Source: Cordylochernes scorpioides
Lineage: Eukaryota; Arthropoda; Arachnida; Pseudoscorpiones; Chernetidae
NCBI GenBank assembly: GCA_030710605.1
Contig: CP092879.1
Span: forward strand, 20,933,706-20,997,705
Direction of reading: 5' to 3'
DNA: 64,000 nt
A program made the translations under genes and the position numbers. Each line of letters opens with the position of its first letter. The stretch's first letter is position 1. Positions 32,890-45,034 of this stretch are shown here, one piece after another. Below the pieces are notes generated by a model. That model searched no databases. It was given only the letters and a program-made list of their open reading frames with translations, and was not told the origin of the DNA.

Positions 32890-33140
32890 AGGTGAAAGCA
32901 CTTTTTAAAAAGCATTATCCGTGCCGTCTACTGGGAGAGTTATGGAATTTGTTTTCTGGGAAGCTAATGGAATAATCTTCATTGAATGCCGGCAGGAAGG
33001 CATGACAATCACTGAGGAGTGTTACGTGAATATCAGAGACCAGTTGATGATTTACTAAATCAAAGGTCACATTTGGCAAAATCCTCCTCCACCAGGTTTA
33101 TGATCGTTCAGATCCGTATTAGCCAACTTCACGAGCTAAT
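32890..33140 (+). pseudogene. mariner transposase fragment
   Basis: The plus strand around 32,950-33,060 reads VFWEANGIIFIECRQEGMTI then TEECYVNIRDQLMIY before a stop, which is the mariner block WDxxGIIxIDxLxxGxTITxxYY that follows the first catalytic region. Downstream pieces (KGHIWQN / HLAKSSST) continue in shifted frames. Only about 80 codons survive; no ITRs found. Confidence 0.65.
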
Positions 33141-33382
33141 CGAGATCTAATATAATCTTAAAATAAAGAATTGGTGGCTACATATTTTAAATATCTTTGT
33201 ATGAATTATTTATCTAAACTTTATATTACCTATTTAAATATAATTTCTCATCAATAAATAATATTTATTATAAAATGTCTAAACACACTACAATTAACTT
33301 ATAATATTTCAACCATTTAGGAATTGCCATTTTTTGGTTTCTATGAGATTCGCAAATATCAGCAGGATTATTCAAATATATA

Positions 33383-35540
33383 TTACATATGTATATACAA
33401 ACAACAACAAAATGCCTTTATTCAGGGTCACTGACCCTATACAGGATTCACCAGAGGTATGCATAAGAACAAAGCAGTGAGAAAAAGGAAATAACGATAT
33501 ATACAGAAGAAAAAGAAAATAAAAACAAGAAAGAGAAAGAGGGAAGCAAGAAAAACAACACAAAAAGAGTAGCAGTAAGAAAGTGAGGGGTGAGTGTCAC
33601 TTGGCCTTCTTCTGAGATATGGACTTGGGGAAACCATAAAACGCCGTAGCAATATACTTATTCTGGGTCATATTGTCAATTATTGATGGAAATGAAGCAC
33701 AGAGGTGGGTTTCTCTAAAATAACTTGAAAGTATTCTAACTTGTGCGAGTAGTCTTACAACCGGGAAAGGAAAATCCCCTAAAAGGTATCCCTCCGTCAT
33801 GAAAGATATGTGAATGTCTTTGTAGTGAGAGTATAGCTTAGATTTATCCATTCTTGTAAGGTCGTTTTGTATAGATTGGTCTGCCGCTGTTTTTAAGAGC
33901 CCTGTAATCGCTCTCCTCAGCGTTTCAGGATAATCACAGGAAACAAGTGCATGGGATCCAGTAATGTTAAGCAGATTGGTGAGCTTTTTAATTAAACCGA
34001 TGGGTGTGCCCGAGGCATTAGACAGTTCCCGTGTTCTATTAAAACATATACGCGGCAATCTGTCACTGCTCATATTCAACACCCGCAGCCAATACTTCAG
34101 GGTTAATTTTAAAGCTGTTACACTCAATGAGATACGACCGGTTTCTAATCTGATTATGTAGCCTGGAGTGTATCTGGGCAGATTCAGGAACCTACGAATA
34201 AATATGTCTTGTATACTATCCTATTAGTCTTTATGCTCTGTTGCCCACAATGGAGCGGCATACATCAGGACAGCTCTCACTATTGTATCAAAGAGTTTGG
34301 TTGATAAATTTATTGACTTTGCTTTTGATTTTATTAATATTGGGTGTGTGGCGTTAATTGCTGTAAGTGCTTTTCCTTTAAAGTAATTTGCCGGGTGAGT
34401 AGTTGTTATTGTTGGTGTCAGAGGGAATCCCAAGTATGTATATCTTGAAGTTATTGTTATGGGTTTATCATTCCAGAACCATCTATCCTTATTTGAGGGT
34501 TTACCTCCATTACGGAACACCATAATCTTTGACTTGGACTCATTTAGTGTCATTAAGTTCTCATCGAGATATTCTTTCAGTATTTTGAACTTCTTTTGGA
34601 GGTTCATCCTGGACTCACCTATAATTGCTATGTCGTCGGCGTACATCAATAAATGGATATCTCCAAATTCTGGCAAATTTACACTCGGCAGGTCTGAGTT
34701 ATTATAAATTTCGATTAAGTCCGTGATAAATAATATAAAGAGCAGTGAGGAAAGTGGTTCTCCCTGGAGGACTCCAGAGTTTATCTTAATACTTTCCGTG
34801 AATGATCCCTTCCATCTGATAGCTATAGTTGCTTGTTCGTAGTAACTTCTGATCGTACTTATGAATTGGTAACTTATGCCTAGGTTGTAAAGTTTTTTCA
34901 AAGTATTGAGTGAGGTACAGTATCAAATGCCTTTCTTAGATCGACAAAAAAGACATAGTTTTTGCCTCTTTTTTCTTAATGATAGTTGGATTAAAGTAGT
35001 TAGTGTAAATATGTGGTCAATACATGATCTTCCTTTTCTAAATCCCGCTTGGTTTTCCGGTACAACCCTTCTTCCCTCGACCCATTCCTCTAGTCTTGAT
35101 CTTAGGATTGAAGTGAAAAGCTTGGATACATTGCTAATCAGTGCAATACCTCGGTAGTTGGAGGGCTGTTCTTATAACCATTTTTAAAGATTGGGTGTAT
35201 AGTGGAATTAGTCCAAATTGCTGGGTATTTTCCAGTCGTCATAACACTATTGTAGAGTTGTTTCAACAGCAGTATGTACGAATCAGGGAGTGTTTTTAAT
35301 ACTTCATTGGGGATGCCATCGGGCCCGCATGGCTTATTATTCTTCAAACCAGCTATCTCCTTGTATATGTCTGCATTGGTTATCTCTGTGTCCAATATAG
35401 GATCATTCTGAGAAATCACATTATGTAAATTACAAAATCTCAAATTTTTCTCTGTAGTCATTAGTTCGCGGTAAAAGTTCAGCCAGTCATGTATAGCTAT
35501 TTCTCCTTGGATTATAGATGTGCTTTTACATATGTATATA
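33383..35540 (-). mobile_element. 5'-truncated non-LTR retrotransposon with 15-bp TSD
   Basis: TTACATATGTATATA at 33383-33397 and 35526-35540 is the target duplication. The element (33398-35525, minus) ends at its 3' side with GGGTCAGTGACCC, AATAAA and a (TTG)n-like tail, the same hairpin-AATAAA-microsatellite design as at 3,060-3,101. The 5' side is cut inside the coding region. Confidence 0.88.
33597..35525 (-). pseudogene. non-LTR reverse transcriptase, frameshifted
   Basis: Minus-strand pieces in order: an open frame from the truncation point through KNNKPCGPDGIPNEVLK (35138-35525); then, in another frame, YRGIALISNVSKLFTSILR, ENQAGFRKGRSCIDHIFTL and FVDLRKAFDTVP; then SGVLQGEPLSSLLFILF and the catalytic MYADDIAI with MTLNESKSKIMVFRNGG (34224-34901); then the C-terminal region to a stop at 33597. 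At least two frameshifts and a stop at 34224-34226. The N-terminal endonuclease is missing. Related to the copy at 256-2802, but the two C-termini diverge. Confidence 0.87.
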
Positions 35541-35764
35541 TATATATATCGATAGATATGAGAATAATGATTTTTGGAGATTGGAGATCCATTAAAAATA
35601 ATTGTAAATTTTAATGAAGATCTAAATCAGAATATTGCCAATATAAAAGTTTCCTCACACTAATGCGCCAAAACCAGGGAATTAAAAGAAAGGTTATAGA
35701 GTGTTACCTACTAATTTTACATGGTCAGTAGGAGTTAGTAGATATTTTACCCTAGTTTACTAGT

Positions 35765-36072
35765 TTGAACAACGTTATTAAAATACCTACAAGAAGCTTA
35801 ATCCTGGATGAATCTTATTTACAACTGAACATAAAGTTACTTTTAAAAAGACTTGTCACATTCAAGAACAAGGGATATCAATCCAGTCAGCAGCCAAATG
35901 TAAATGTCATGTTCAAACAGTTTGACGCTCTTGCAGCTCCAGCCAGACCTAATGGACCCCGACTAAGATGATGGATTTCCTCGGTGGATCCTTCCGACTG
36001 CCAGCTCCGCCAGCAGGTCGATATATCGACGGGCCTACCCTTGTTCCGGAGAGATGGACAAATAACCGATAG
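35765..36072 (+). other. GC-richer island with overlapping short ORFs
   Basis: A 68-codon ORF ends (FKQFDALAAPARPNGPRLR) at TGA 35969-35971, overlapping ATGATGG of a second ORF (35968-36072) reading MDFLGGSFRLPAPPAGRYID then GPTLVPERWTNNR. Composition is near 50% GC over 35,880-36,060, unlike the flanks. Could be a host exon with a frameshift, or non-coding. The minus strand is also open (LFVHLSGTRVGPSIYRPAGG). Confidence 0.3.
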
Positions 36073-39000
36073 CTAAGCTAGACTATTTCATTGTTATAGA
36101 TGGCCAAACTTCTGGTCCGCATATTCTCAATAGTATTTGCCATCTTAATACTTAGAATTGTAATGCTGGGCAAGAATACAGTCTTTCTCTAGGCACTACC
36201 ATCGTCTGATATCCTGATTGAATCTTGAAATTAATTTTAAAAAACATTTTTCAGGATGGATTTATAAATATGAGTATCATCAATCTTTTGCACATATTAT
36301 TTCGAGGTGTCAGTAACCTTCTGCTGCCATTTTCAACGAAACTAATAAGAAATGTAAACTCCTAACGCCTACCTCGTATATAGGATTCTTTTTTTTTTTA
36401 GTTTGAAGAATCTCAATGGTGTTCTTTATAGAAGTTAATTACTCTTAACTTTAAGGATATAATGTTGTTAAAAATGTAGAAGGATAGGTGGATAAAATGT
36501 AAAGAGAGGGGAACTTTTGGAAGATGGTCGTCAAATTTAATAGGTTCTAGATTTTTGTTCATATCAACAATGGATACTTTTAAAATTTCTAAATATAATA
36601 GTTCTATAGCCTATTCTGGTTTTATTTAATTATAAGTTTTAATTCGTTTCTTTTTTTGTTTTTTCTTATGTAATAGACGCATATATTTTATTATGGTGCC
36701 TGGTTGATTAATACATTTAAAAAACACTATTCTGCCTTACAATCTATTCAAAAATATTTTTCTGAAATTAAAATTGAATCTCTAAACAAAGATAGATGTG
36801 ACTTTATATTAAATTTGAATATTTGTGAAACTATATTTGAAGGTTCGTTCGTTTTTTCATAATTGAATAGTCCTTAAAAGACTTCAGACGTTTAGGAAGA
36901 AAATAAAAATATTTTATTCCAAATCCAACCACAATGAAATATTATCAATAAATTAGCGTCTTTTCACCCCTTCTTTTGAAGTTATAAATATATTTGAGCA
37001 CTCTTTTCAAATAAATATATATATTATTTTAAAATATATTTCTACAGCCTCATCCTGTAATGAAGGAAATAGTAAGACAGAGAGAGGCAGGGTATTGCTC
37101 ATCCGTGGTGGAACCACAATGCAGTTTCTCAATTCTATTCTACAACTACACTATTATTAGATAAATCTACGGCAAAAGAAGGTTATCTGTTTTTTTTAGA
37201 AATAAACTATATCTACTTTGATAATTGCAATAAATTTATTTTTTAAATATAAATAACTTATTACAATTATCCTGATTGATGTATTGTATTTCAACTTTTT
37301 CAATTATTTCAAGAATATTTAGTCATTTACGCGATCTTTACTTTCTTTTCAATTAAAATATTTATTGATGTAAGAATAACTATGAAAATGTCTTTTTAAA
37401 TAAAGAGAGAAAGAGTGAGAGAGACATATTGGACCCAATATTTCAGCTTGGGATAATTGCGATTAAGTGAATTTTATAAGCTTATATACAATTCAAGAAA
37501 CAAGTCTAAAATAAAAATTAAAACTGAAAGGTTGGTTTTCTCAAACGCGAAAAATAAAATCTGAAATGAATCTGTAAAAATGTTGAATTTTTACATAGGT
37601 GTCTTTGTTATATACAAATTCATTTATTTCTTCGATGGGAAAAAATGATTACTTCTGTAGCTGTTAAAGAGATCGGACATTCTATAAATAAATATATTGA
37701 GTCTTGGTTTTCTTTTCCACAGAAGCAGCTAGGGCCATCTAAAGAGTGAGAGAGGCCATCGCGGTAAATAATTCATATTTATAAATCTTCAGAAAACAAA
37801 TATATAAAAGCAAAAATTTTGACTACGTATCTTTCAAAACGATGCAAAAGAAAACTCTGGAAAAATGAAGCAAACGGAGAAACATTCTAATCTATTTTGA
37901 TCAAAATTCCAGAAAAATCCCTGTTAGATTGGTTAACTTGATTGCCTATAATCGGTTAAATTGACAATTCCGATTTTCACGATTCAATGCTCTTTTAAAA
38001 TCTAATTTGATAGAGCTAACTTCAAAAAAATTGTCAAAATATTGTGGAATCGAATATCTTTGTGCTTCAGAACAATATTTTACCATTAAAAAGCTTATCA
38101 TTCTATTGTGTGTTTAAGAATCAAAGCTATGTAGCTACTATATTTAGGGGCTTCTAAACCGTTTTTTTTACCTATAAAATCTTATTAATTATTATGTATA
38201 GATATGATCTGAATAAGTCTACACATATCAGTTTTTAATAATATATATCATATTAATTTAATTTAAAGGCATATATCAGATCAAAATATAATTTATTTTC
38301 CAATATTTAAGTTGGCTGAACGCCAACCTTTTCCCCCTGGTATTATAACATATCTATGTGTGTCAACAACAAATATATAAATCATGTATAATTATATAAA
38401 TATTTTACCTTCCATCTTCCAGAGACTATACTGTAAAAAGACGTGTAATCTTTTAAAATCGATGTTCAATGTTTTGTAACAAGTTTACTGACATTGGATA
38501 AGAGCCTATATTGTTTAAATAATATTTTTACATTAATATTTTACAATAGAGTTTGTATTTTTGAAACTTTTTCACTCAAGTATTTCCCATTTCAAATAAA
38601 ACAACTTTCTATTGTCCTTGCTGATATTGAATAACGGGAAGTCATGGCTCTTCATTTTCTAGGAAGTAGAAGAATGTGAAAAAGAAAACAAAATTCCTGT
38701 TGTGTCTTTAATTTTATACAGATGGCGCTTTTACGGCTTATGTTCAATAAAATATTTGCGTCAAAATTTATTAATATATTTTGAAAATGTATTAATATAT
38801 TCTAATTCTAAACTTTATTAGCAAGTATTATGAAAGACAAAAAAAAAAAACTAAAAATGTTAAACTGGGTTTTTTTTTTCTTCGATTGTTACATTAGCCT
38901 CACATTTTATATAATTCTACCCTGACTTATATAAAATAATGAGATATACTCATTTATATGTTATTTTTGTGATTTTATTTATCTACTGCAATATTCGTTC

Positions 39001-39655
39001 TAACCATCTCTACAATTGACAAAGATTATGATTGTTTTGTTATACGAGAATTCAAACTCTAAAAATATGCAAAGTTTTATTTATTCTCATGTGAAACAGA
39101 CCTTTTATTTCCTAGGTATTTCAGATAAAAAGTATGATCTGAATAATAATTTTGACAAACATGCCTCTTATTTATATTTCCCTGAAAGAGATATTTGATA
39201 TATAATGCTTATATTCAGATAATGGGCATGATCTGAATAATATATTCAATAAGCATGCCTCTTATTTATTCTCTTACTACCATCCGATCAAATCCATTCA
39301 ATTATTTCTATTTCGATCTTTATTTATAAATTCGATAGAAACCCTCAGAACACAATTACGCACTAACAAGAAAAATCAGATTTTAAAGATAACTTCATAA
39401 ATATTGGATCCAATATAACCCGGAGCATACTTCTCCATATCTCATTTTCTCCTAGGGCATCTTTGCTAATAAATGGACTAGACTATTGATTCCTATTAAA
39501 TTTTATTTTTTAAGTTAGAAATATTTTTAATAAAATGATGTTGAGTTGTGAAAAGTGAATATATTTCTGCCTTTATTGATTGTGGTGGAAAGTTTGGTAA
39601 AAAGAGAAACCTAAGGTGGGAGTGCATTAACACATTGGAGTAATTACCCAACGCC
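36073..39655. other. long AT-rich stretch with one dispersed repeat
   Basis: Only supported item is the CACTGATGAGCC-family copy at 37041-37118 (minus). At 38308-38345 (minus) a worn copy of the GGTTGGCGTTCAGCCAAC hairpin repeat. No gene supported. Confidence 0.45.
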
Positions 39656-39766
39656 ATGCCAACAAATTTGCATAGTGAAGTTCTTCTTAATGTTCTAAGA
39701 TTACTGCGAGTTGTTTATTCAGCTCAGATTGCTCTTCTTTGGAACATCTTTGGATTATTTCTGTAT
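39656..39766 (+). CDS. candidate first coding exon, small membrane protein
   Basis: ATG at 39656 (first ATG after an in-frame TAA) opens 37 codons that end exactly at a consensus donor, TAT then GTAAGTATACC. The peptide MPTNLHSEVLLNVLRLLRVV followed by YSAQIALLWNIFGLFLY is dominated by one hydrophobic segment that could span a membrane. The exon ends in phase 0. The candidate terminal exon at 41194-41271 starts in phase 0, 1.4 kb downstream on the same strand. No family recognised. Confidence 0.35.
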
Positions 39767-39955
39767 GTAAGTATACCACGAGTCTCACGACAATATTGAC
39801 GCATGTTGGAAGCGATATAACTTTCTATATTATCGTAAAAAAGGAATAGAATGTATGTAAACTTTAATTGATTCATATCTCCTGAAAATTAATTGAACAA
39901 TTAAATTTTCTTTTGGTGCTTGGCATCAAGCGGCGTTTTATTCATTATATATATT

Positions 39956-39994
39956 CTCTTTTGTAGAAGAGCAAAGATGCCCGAAAGCTTGAGA
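39956..39994 (+). ncRNA. hammerhead-like hairpin motif, TTGTAGA variant
   Basis: TCTC...GAGA outer pairing around TTGTAGA, a GAGC...GCCC-type stem and GAAAGCTT; then AATAAAA about 20 bases on. Preceded by GGCATCAAGCGGCGTTTTAT, shared with 60,180-60,200. Confidence 0.4.
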
Positions 39995-40091
39995 TGGTAT
40001 TAATAAAACTTTGAAAAAATTCATCTCCAAGAACATTTTTATGTGATTAATATGTAAGCTTTGTTTATATCCAATAAAAGAATCGTAGGAA

Positions 40092-40382
40092 ACTGTGTGA
40101 ACCAACAACCATCAAGTTATCCAGCAGCAATTTAGACCACTCAGCTACCAGCCCATACTATTAAAGTAAAACAAAGGTAGATATAAATGTAACAAAGGTA
40201 CTTACACCAAGTTTACATATATTCTCCGTTGGATATAACCGAGAAAAGAATTGCTTAATTGTTGAATCAAACGAAATATATAAAAGCGCTTTTAATTATT
40301 TAATTAAAAAAAGATGGGTACAGGTGTGATTCGAACCAACAACCATCAAGTTATCCAGCAACAATCTAGACCACTCAGCTGT
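40092..40382 (-). repeat. two tRNA-like segments (SINE heads or tRNA pseudogenes)
   Basis: On the minus strand 40321-40382 and 40092-40158 both read AGCTGAGTGGTCTA (A-box-like) and TTGCTGGATAACTTGATGGT, then GTTGGTTCGAATCA or a decayed form (B-box-like). The acceptor strands do not pair, so neither is a working tRNA. About 230 bp of AT-rich DNA separates them. Confidence 0.55.
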
Positions 40383-41193
40383 GTGGGGGTACAAAACACG
40401 CCTAAGCTTACCATTATAAATAATACAATATCGATGTGACTAAATACATTAAAACACTAGTTTCAATAACACTGAAGGAAATTTATTAGTATTAATAATA
40501 TAAAAAAAAAAGATTTCAAATATATAAAATCGTTCTCTATTCATTATAGATGTTGATTTTCACTAAAAGTAAAATAATAATCGATAATCTTATAAAATGT
40601 TTTACCTATGCTATAATTGCTATAAATATAGTATTATTGCTAATAAAAAGGTAATCTTTTGAATTTTTTTTTTTAATTCATAAAATTGTTCACAAATTTG
40701 ATTTCATAAAAGTTTATATCAGCCGAGTACCTAGTTATTTTTTTTATCCTTTATTATCTATTATTTATATATTAAATTATCGATTGAAACCTTGTGTGTT
40801 TGAGAAGAGGGATTTTGGACAAATACTGGGTAAATATGAATGTATTCCTTTGATATTTTGTGTATTTATCTTTTACTGCTTAATTATTGATATTATTGAT
40901 ATATACTTTTATATTTTCCGTATTAATATTTGGAATTGGATCTGCTTCAATAATTTGAAAATATTTGAATTAAAATTAAATTAGAATTAAAATTTCACAT
41001 TTTGAAGTTTTTCGACCAAAATGCATGTACATAGTTGAATAAAAAGACTTGGATTAAAAGTTTTATTTAAAACCAATATATTTTATTCGGTTAGTAGAGA
41101 ATGATTAGGTTAAGAATGAAGTGTTATGTATATATTCATGTTGCCATATGTGGAGCTGACAACGTATCATAAGACTAATTATCCAATTTGCAG

Positions 41194-41271
41194 GAATGGG
41201 CCAGAAGTATAAGCGCACTAGCTGAAGACAAAAGAAACCCACACGCATGGAGCATGTTTACATCGGTTTAG
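41194..41271 (+). CDS. candidate terminal coding exon
   Basis: Acceptor CTAATTATCCAATTTGCAG (AG at 41192-41193) is followed in phase 0 by 25 codons, EWARSISALAEDKRNPHAWS then MFTSV, and TAG at 41269-41271. Codon-like composition against AT-rich flanks. It matches in strand and phase the candidate first exon at 39656-39766; spliced together they would give a 62-residue single-pass membrane protein. GC-richer sequence to about 41,560 may be 3' UTR. Confidence 0.4.
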   Translation, partial: EWARSISALAEDKRNPHAWSMFTSV

Positions 41272-41669
41272 GAGGGTGGAACCCGGGAAGCGAACAAAAG
41301 GGGTATTCCTGGGATAGCTGGTTTATCGTGTAGCATGTCGACCGTTTTCCGTTACTTTCTTGGTCTTGTTAAACCCCAGGTTATATCTATTTGTGAAGTG
41401 AGAGGAGGCGGACTTTCTTTGTCGTCCGTGTACAATCAAAGTTTGACATGGCCAATATGTTAACATCCTCTCTAAGCTTCTTGGATAATGTCAACGGCCT
41501 GTTAACGACCTATCTGGGAGACACCCTTAAGTCATATTTGTTGTTTCGAGTTCCAAAATTCAACCAGGTACTTGAATATTATATGTACAGCATGTAAAAT
41601 ACAACATATATATGTAATATAATAATGAATAGATTCAAAAAGGATAAGTTTCTTTATTTGGAAAATTAA

Positions 41670-41706
41670 TTCAAGCTTTCGGGCGCAAGCTGCCCTTCTA
41701 CAGGAA
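41670..41706 (-). ncRNA. hammerhead-like hairpin motif, CTGTAGA variant
   Basis: TTC/GAA outer stem (41704-41706 with 41670-41672), CTGTAGA, GGGC...GCCC stem and GAAAGCTT. The outer pair TTC/GAA replaces CTC/GAG of the sister copies, a compensatory change. Confidence 0.45.
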
Positions 41707-43077
41707 TAATAGTTACAATTTCAATTAATCATGTATTTACAGTTCTATATATTTTATTTAAATGGTTTCTCGTATATATGTAATGTTGTTGCAAATGATC
41801 CTGTCGACGTATATATATATATATATATCCGTCGAATATAGCGTTTTGAACATTGTCTAGAGGTGAGTTTCCCTTATTTAGCGAATAGGTTACCCATCCA
41901 GAATTTGTTAAATTATACGATAAAAACGCATCATCTGTATTTAGACGAAGAATCTATTTAAAGAACGATTTTTTTCCTTTTTTTTTTTTTCTTGTCAACA
42001 CAATCTCTTATAGAGTTTACTGAAGTAAGAAAAATTTTATTATATTGTATAAACTACATTAACAGAAGATGATTGGAAATTGATTCAATTAATAAAAAAC
42101 TAAATTGTATTAAATATAATAAACTTAAATATTTTCTAATGTATTAAATAATTCGAATGTTCTTAATTTCTTCAAGGAATCGTAACGATAGAAGAAAAAC
42201 CATTTCTACGTCATTTATTGAGTTTCTATTAGACAGATTCTTGTAAATAATTAATTTAATTTAGTGAAACTTGGTCTAATTACTCATCAAGTCTATTAAT
42301 TAGATTTGGACGTGGATTAATTCAAATACTTTTTGTCTTGTGTCCATTCTAATAATGGTTGCTAGGCTATCTGTGTTTGATAAAGTCATTCCTGACTACA
42401 ATTTATTTACCATTGATTTTATATTAGCGTCTACTTGATATCTTTGTTCTATATCGGAAAAATTGTAAATATTTTGTAATAAGAAAATATTCTTATTTGA
42501 TATAGTGTAAAAATCTAAAACGATGGGTCAAAAAATGTTAAACTATCCATTTTTGTTTTTTGTATAATAGTAACACTGCAAATGTGAAGAGCCTGTACAT
42601 ATTATTCATTCTGAATATCATAAGCTAGGTTGCTCTTTTGAGCGTTACTTAAACAAATTATTTTAGAACTAGAACTGCATAATAATATATGCTATAATTT
42701 TGTGTTGAAAATAGTACTAAAAGGCCATATATAATTTGCTTGTTTTCATTTCACCTTTATGTTGACCATTAATTCAAATTAATATATTTTTATAATATTG
42801 CTTTTGATAGCCTCTATTGAACTAACTACTTTCAATATATATTATAATATTGATGGTTTATATTTTATGTACCAATTACAAATATTTTAAAATATAGGAT
42901 AGACCTCATTTTTATCTCCTTTAATATTTTAAGATATTTAACTTATTCTGATTGTAACTTTTATAATTTTTTCTGTATGCACAGATTTATCCCACCTACT
43001 TTGTATTTTTAAAAAAATATTTCAACTGTGATATTTTAACACTATGCGGCGCTGAGTTTGTTTATACAAAAAGGTAA
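41707..43077. other. AT-rich stretch with one inverted-pair repeat
   Basis: 42575-42655 (CATATTATTCATTCTGAATATC, AAGCTAGGTTGCTCTTTTGA) is repeated inverted at 44283-44350. Otherwise nothing supported. Confidence 0.45.
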
Positions 43078-43120
43078 TGCCTTGATAAAGGTTGGCGTTC
43101 AGCCAACCGAAATATTGGCA
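43078..43120 (+). ncRNA. hammerhead-like motif in GGTTGGCG repeat
   Basis: TGCC (43078-43081) pairs with GGCA (43117-43120); inside TTGATAA, GGTTGGC/GCCAACC hairpin and GAAATATT. A related copy at 60449-60492 (plus) and a decayed one at 38308-38345 (minus). Core positions differ from CUGANGA, so probably inactive. Confidence 0.35.
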
Positions 43121-43246
43121 AATAAATCTTATATTCAATTCAATATATGCCTTTTTATTATCTAATATTATAATATATTTTTCATCATGGCTAGTGTACC
43201 TGTTCTATTTCATTATTTACAATATTAATTTCATATAAAGTAATAT

Positions 43247-43413
43247 GTCCATGAGATAACACTCACGCTAAAGGACACCTCTCAATAAAGGACAGTTTTC
43301 ATTTACAGAATTACCATATTTATTATTTAGCAACACACTGGTAAGAGGACAACTCTCCCTAAAGAACACTTTGGCTTTGCAATTAGGTGTCCTGTACAGG
43401 GAGGTTCTACCGT
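43247..43413. mobile_element. pogo/Tigger-type MITE, decayed left end
   Basis: CTAAAGGACACCTCTC..., TTTAGCAACACACTGGTAAG, AGGACAACTCTCCCT and final GGGAGGTTCTACCGTA match the MITE at 9751-9919 in the same orientation. Confidence 0.75.
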
Positions 43414-43566
43414 ATTTTAAATTCAAATTTATATTTTTATATTTATTTATTTTGATAAACAGAATATGTATTATAAACAGATATTATGTATTATAAAATT
43501 ATCATTTGTATTTTGGTAGACTGTGTGACTTCACAAATCTCTAAACTTGGATGTGAGAAATAAATA

Positions 43567-43743
43567 CAGTTAAACCTGTCTATAGCGCTCCCTCTTGGGA
43601 CTCACCAAAACAGGGTGCTATAGAGAGGGGGTGCTATAGACAGGTCACTTTTAATGTAAATCGCATCGTACTACATATTTAAAATAAGGCGCTATAGGGA
43701 GGAAGGCGCTATTTAGAGGGGGCGCTATAGACAGGTTTAATTG
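43567..43743. mobile_element. second pogo/Tigger-type MITE, TA duplication
   Basis: Ends CAGTTAAACCTGTCTATAGC (43567) and GCTATAGACAGGTTTAATTG (ending 43743), TA at 43565-43566 and 43744-43745. 177 bp, with repeated GGCGCTATAG boxes. Confidence 0.85.
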
Positions 43744-44365
43744 TATATTATTTTAGAGGCTACTTAAATTAGAGTTTTCTCATTATTCACTTATCTAACC
43801 TTGTATGATGGTTGAAAAACGTCTGGAAAGATACAAGCTATGTCTGATGAAAGAATCAGGCTGAAGAGTCTGCTAAACGACAGCCTAGTGCAAAAATATT
43901 ATACCTATTATATAAAACTGGAATATCCCTTTACAAAAACTGGATACAGAGATCTAGGTCTGGAGAAGGCTATAGATTGAGATTCTAACAAATTCTGACA
44001 TCACATGTTTCAAAACTTAATTGACAAATTGGAAATTAACTTTCAAAGTGACGAGTTCAATAGCGTGAAATGTCAATCAGGAAAGGTTATTGTCACCTTT
44101 CTTTCCATACTAATTGTAAAAAATGATTTTAAAAATTGTACTTCATTTTTAATAATAATTTTTTTCATAACTAATTTTGCTCTAAAAAACAAATTTTCCT
44201 CTAAAGACGAAATTCCTATATTTATATTTTACGAGATATTTCATAAACAAAATCTTTTTCTTGTGTCAAAATCACTTTATTAGGTACCGCTCAAAAAGAG
44301 CAACCTAGTTTATGATATTTGCAACAATGAATAATATGTGAAGGTTATTCACGTATTAAACAAAA

Positions 44366-44412
44366 TGTTAAAGCGGGATTCGATCCCGGTTCATGGCTGT
44401 CAGGAATCGAGT
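44366..44412 (-). repeat. SINE head fragment
   Basis: Minus strand GACTCGATTCCTGACAGCCA then TGAACCGGGATCGAATCCCG; a B-box-like GGATCGAATCC. Resembles the head of the SINE at 61919. Confidence 0.45.
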
Positions 44413-45034
44413 CCACCTACGTTTTTGCATAAGTACAATATAGTGTATAAGTATAAACTGGTTTTAATTACTCATAACTTTTGTTACTCTCTCTAAATTT
44501 GACGATTGATATTTGTTTTTCAGCATTACTATACTATTTTTGTCGTTATTTATAAATTTTTATACTCGTTAAATGTCTAGACTTCCTTCAATATAACATG
44601 TTGAAATAGATAAATGGAAATTTTAAAGTACAATAGATATTCTGAAACAATTTCTATAATTGTTCACAAATGTTGAAAATATATATTTTTTTCGAAGGTG
44701 TATATTGAAACCAAAGAAAATACAATAATGTGTTTATTGATCACCGGATTGACATAAAAATAAAATTTTAAAATATTCAGGATATCTTATATTTATTTAT
44801 TTGATAGTTTATATGTGAAACATTCACATTTTAGGTATTCAAGAAGAAAATTCAAATTACTTCAAAATATGTTTTTATAGGAACAATTATAGAAGGGAAG
44901 TCTGTATCATGATTTAATCTATTCAATAGTGACATAGTTCATATAGGACAATCAGACATTCATGGCTATTTGGTTGACTTTCAGGATATATTTTTTTATG
45001 TTTCTATAACTGATGGTAGCAGGATTGCATTGAA

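Noticed and set aside
33372..33652. Two T/C-rich ORFs (63 and 71 codons, minus)
   Set aside because: They lie in the 3' UTR of the LINE copy and are low complexity.
37738..37768. Exon-like segment with TTTTCTTTTCCACAG acceptor and GTAAAT donor
   Set aside because: All three frames contain stops within 31 bases.
40092..40382. Functional tRNA gene
   Set aside because: A- and B-box-like sequences are present but the acceptor strands do not pair; more likely SINE heads.
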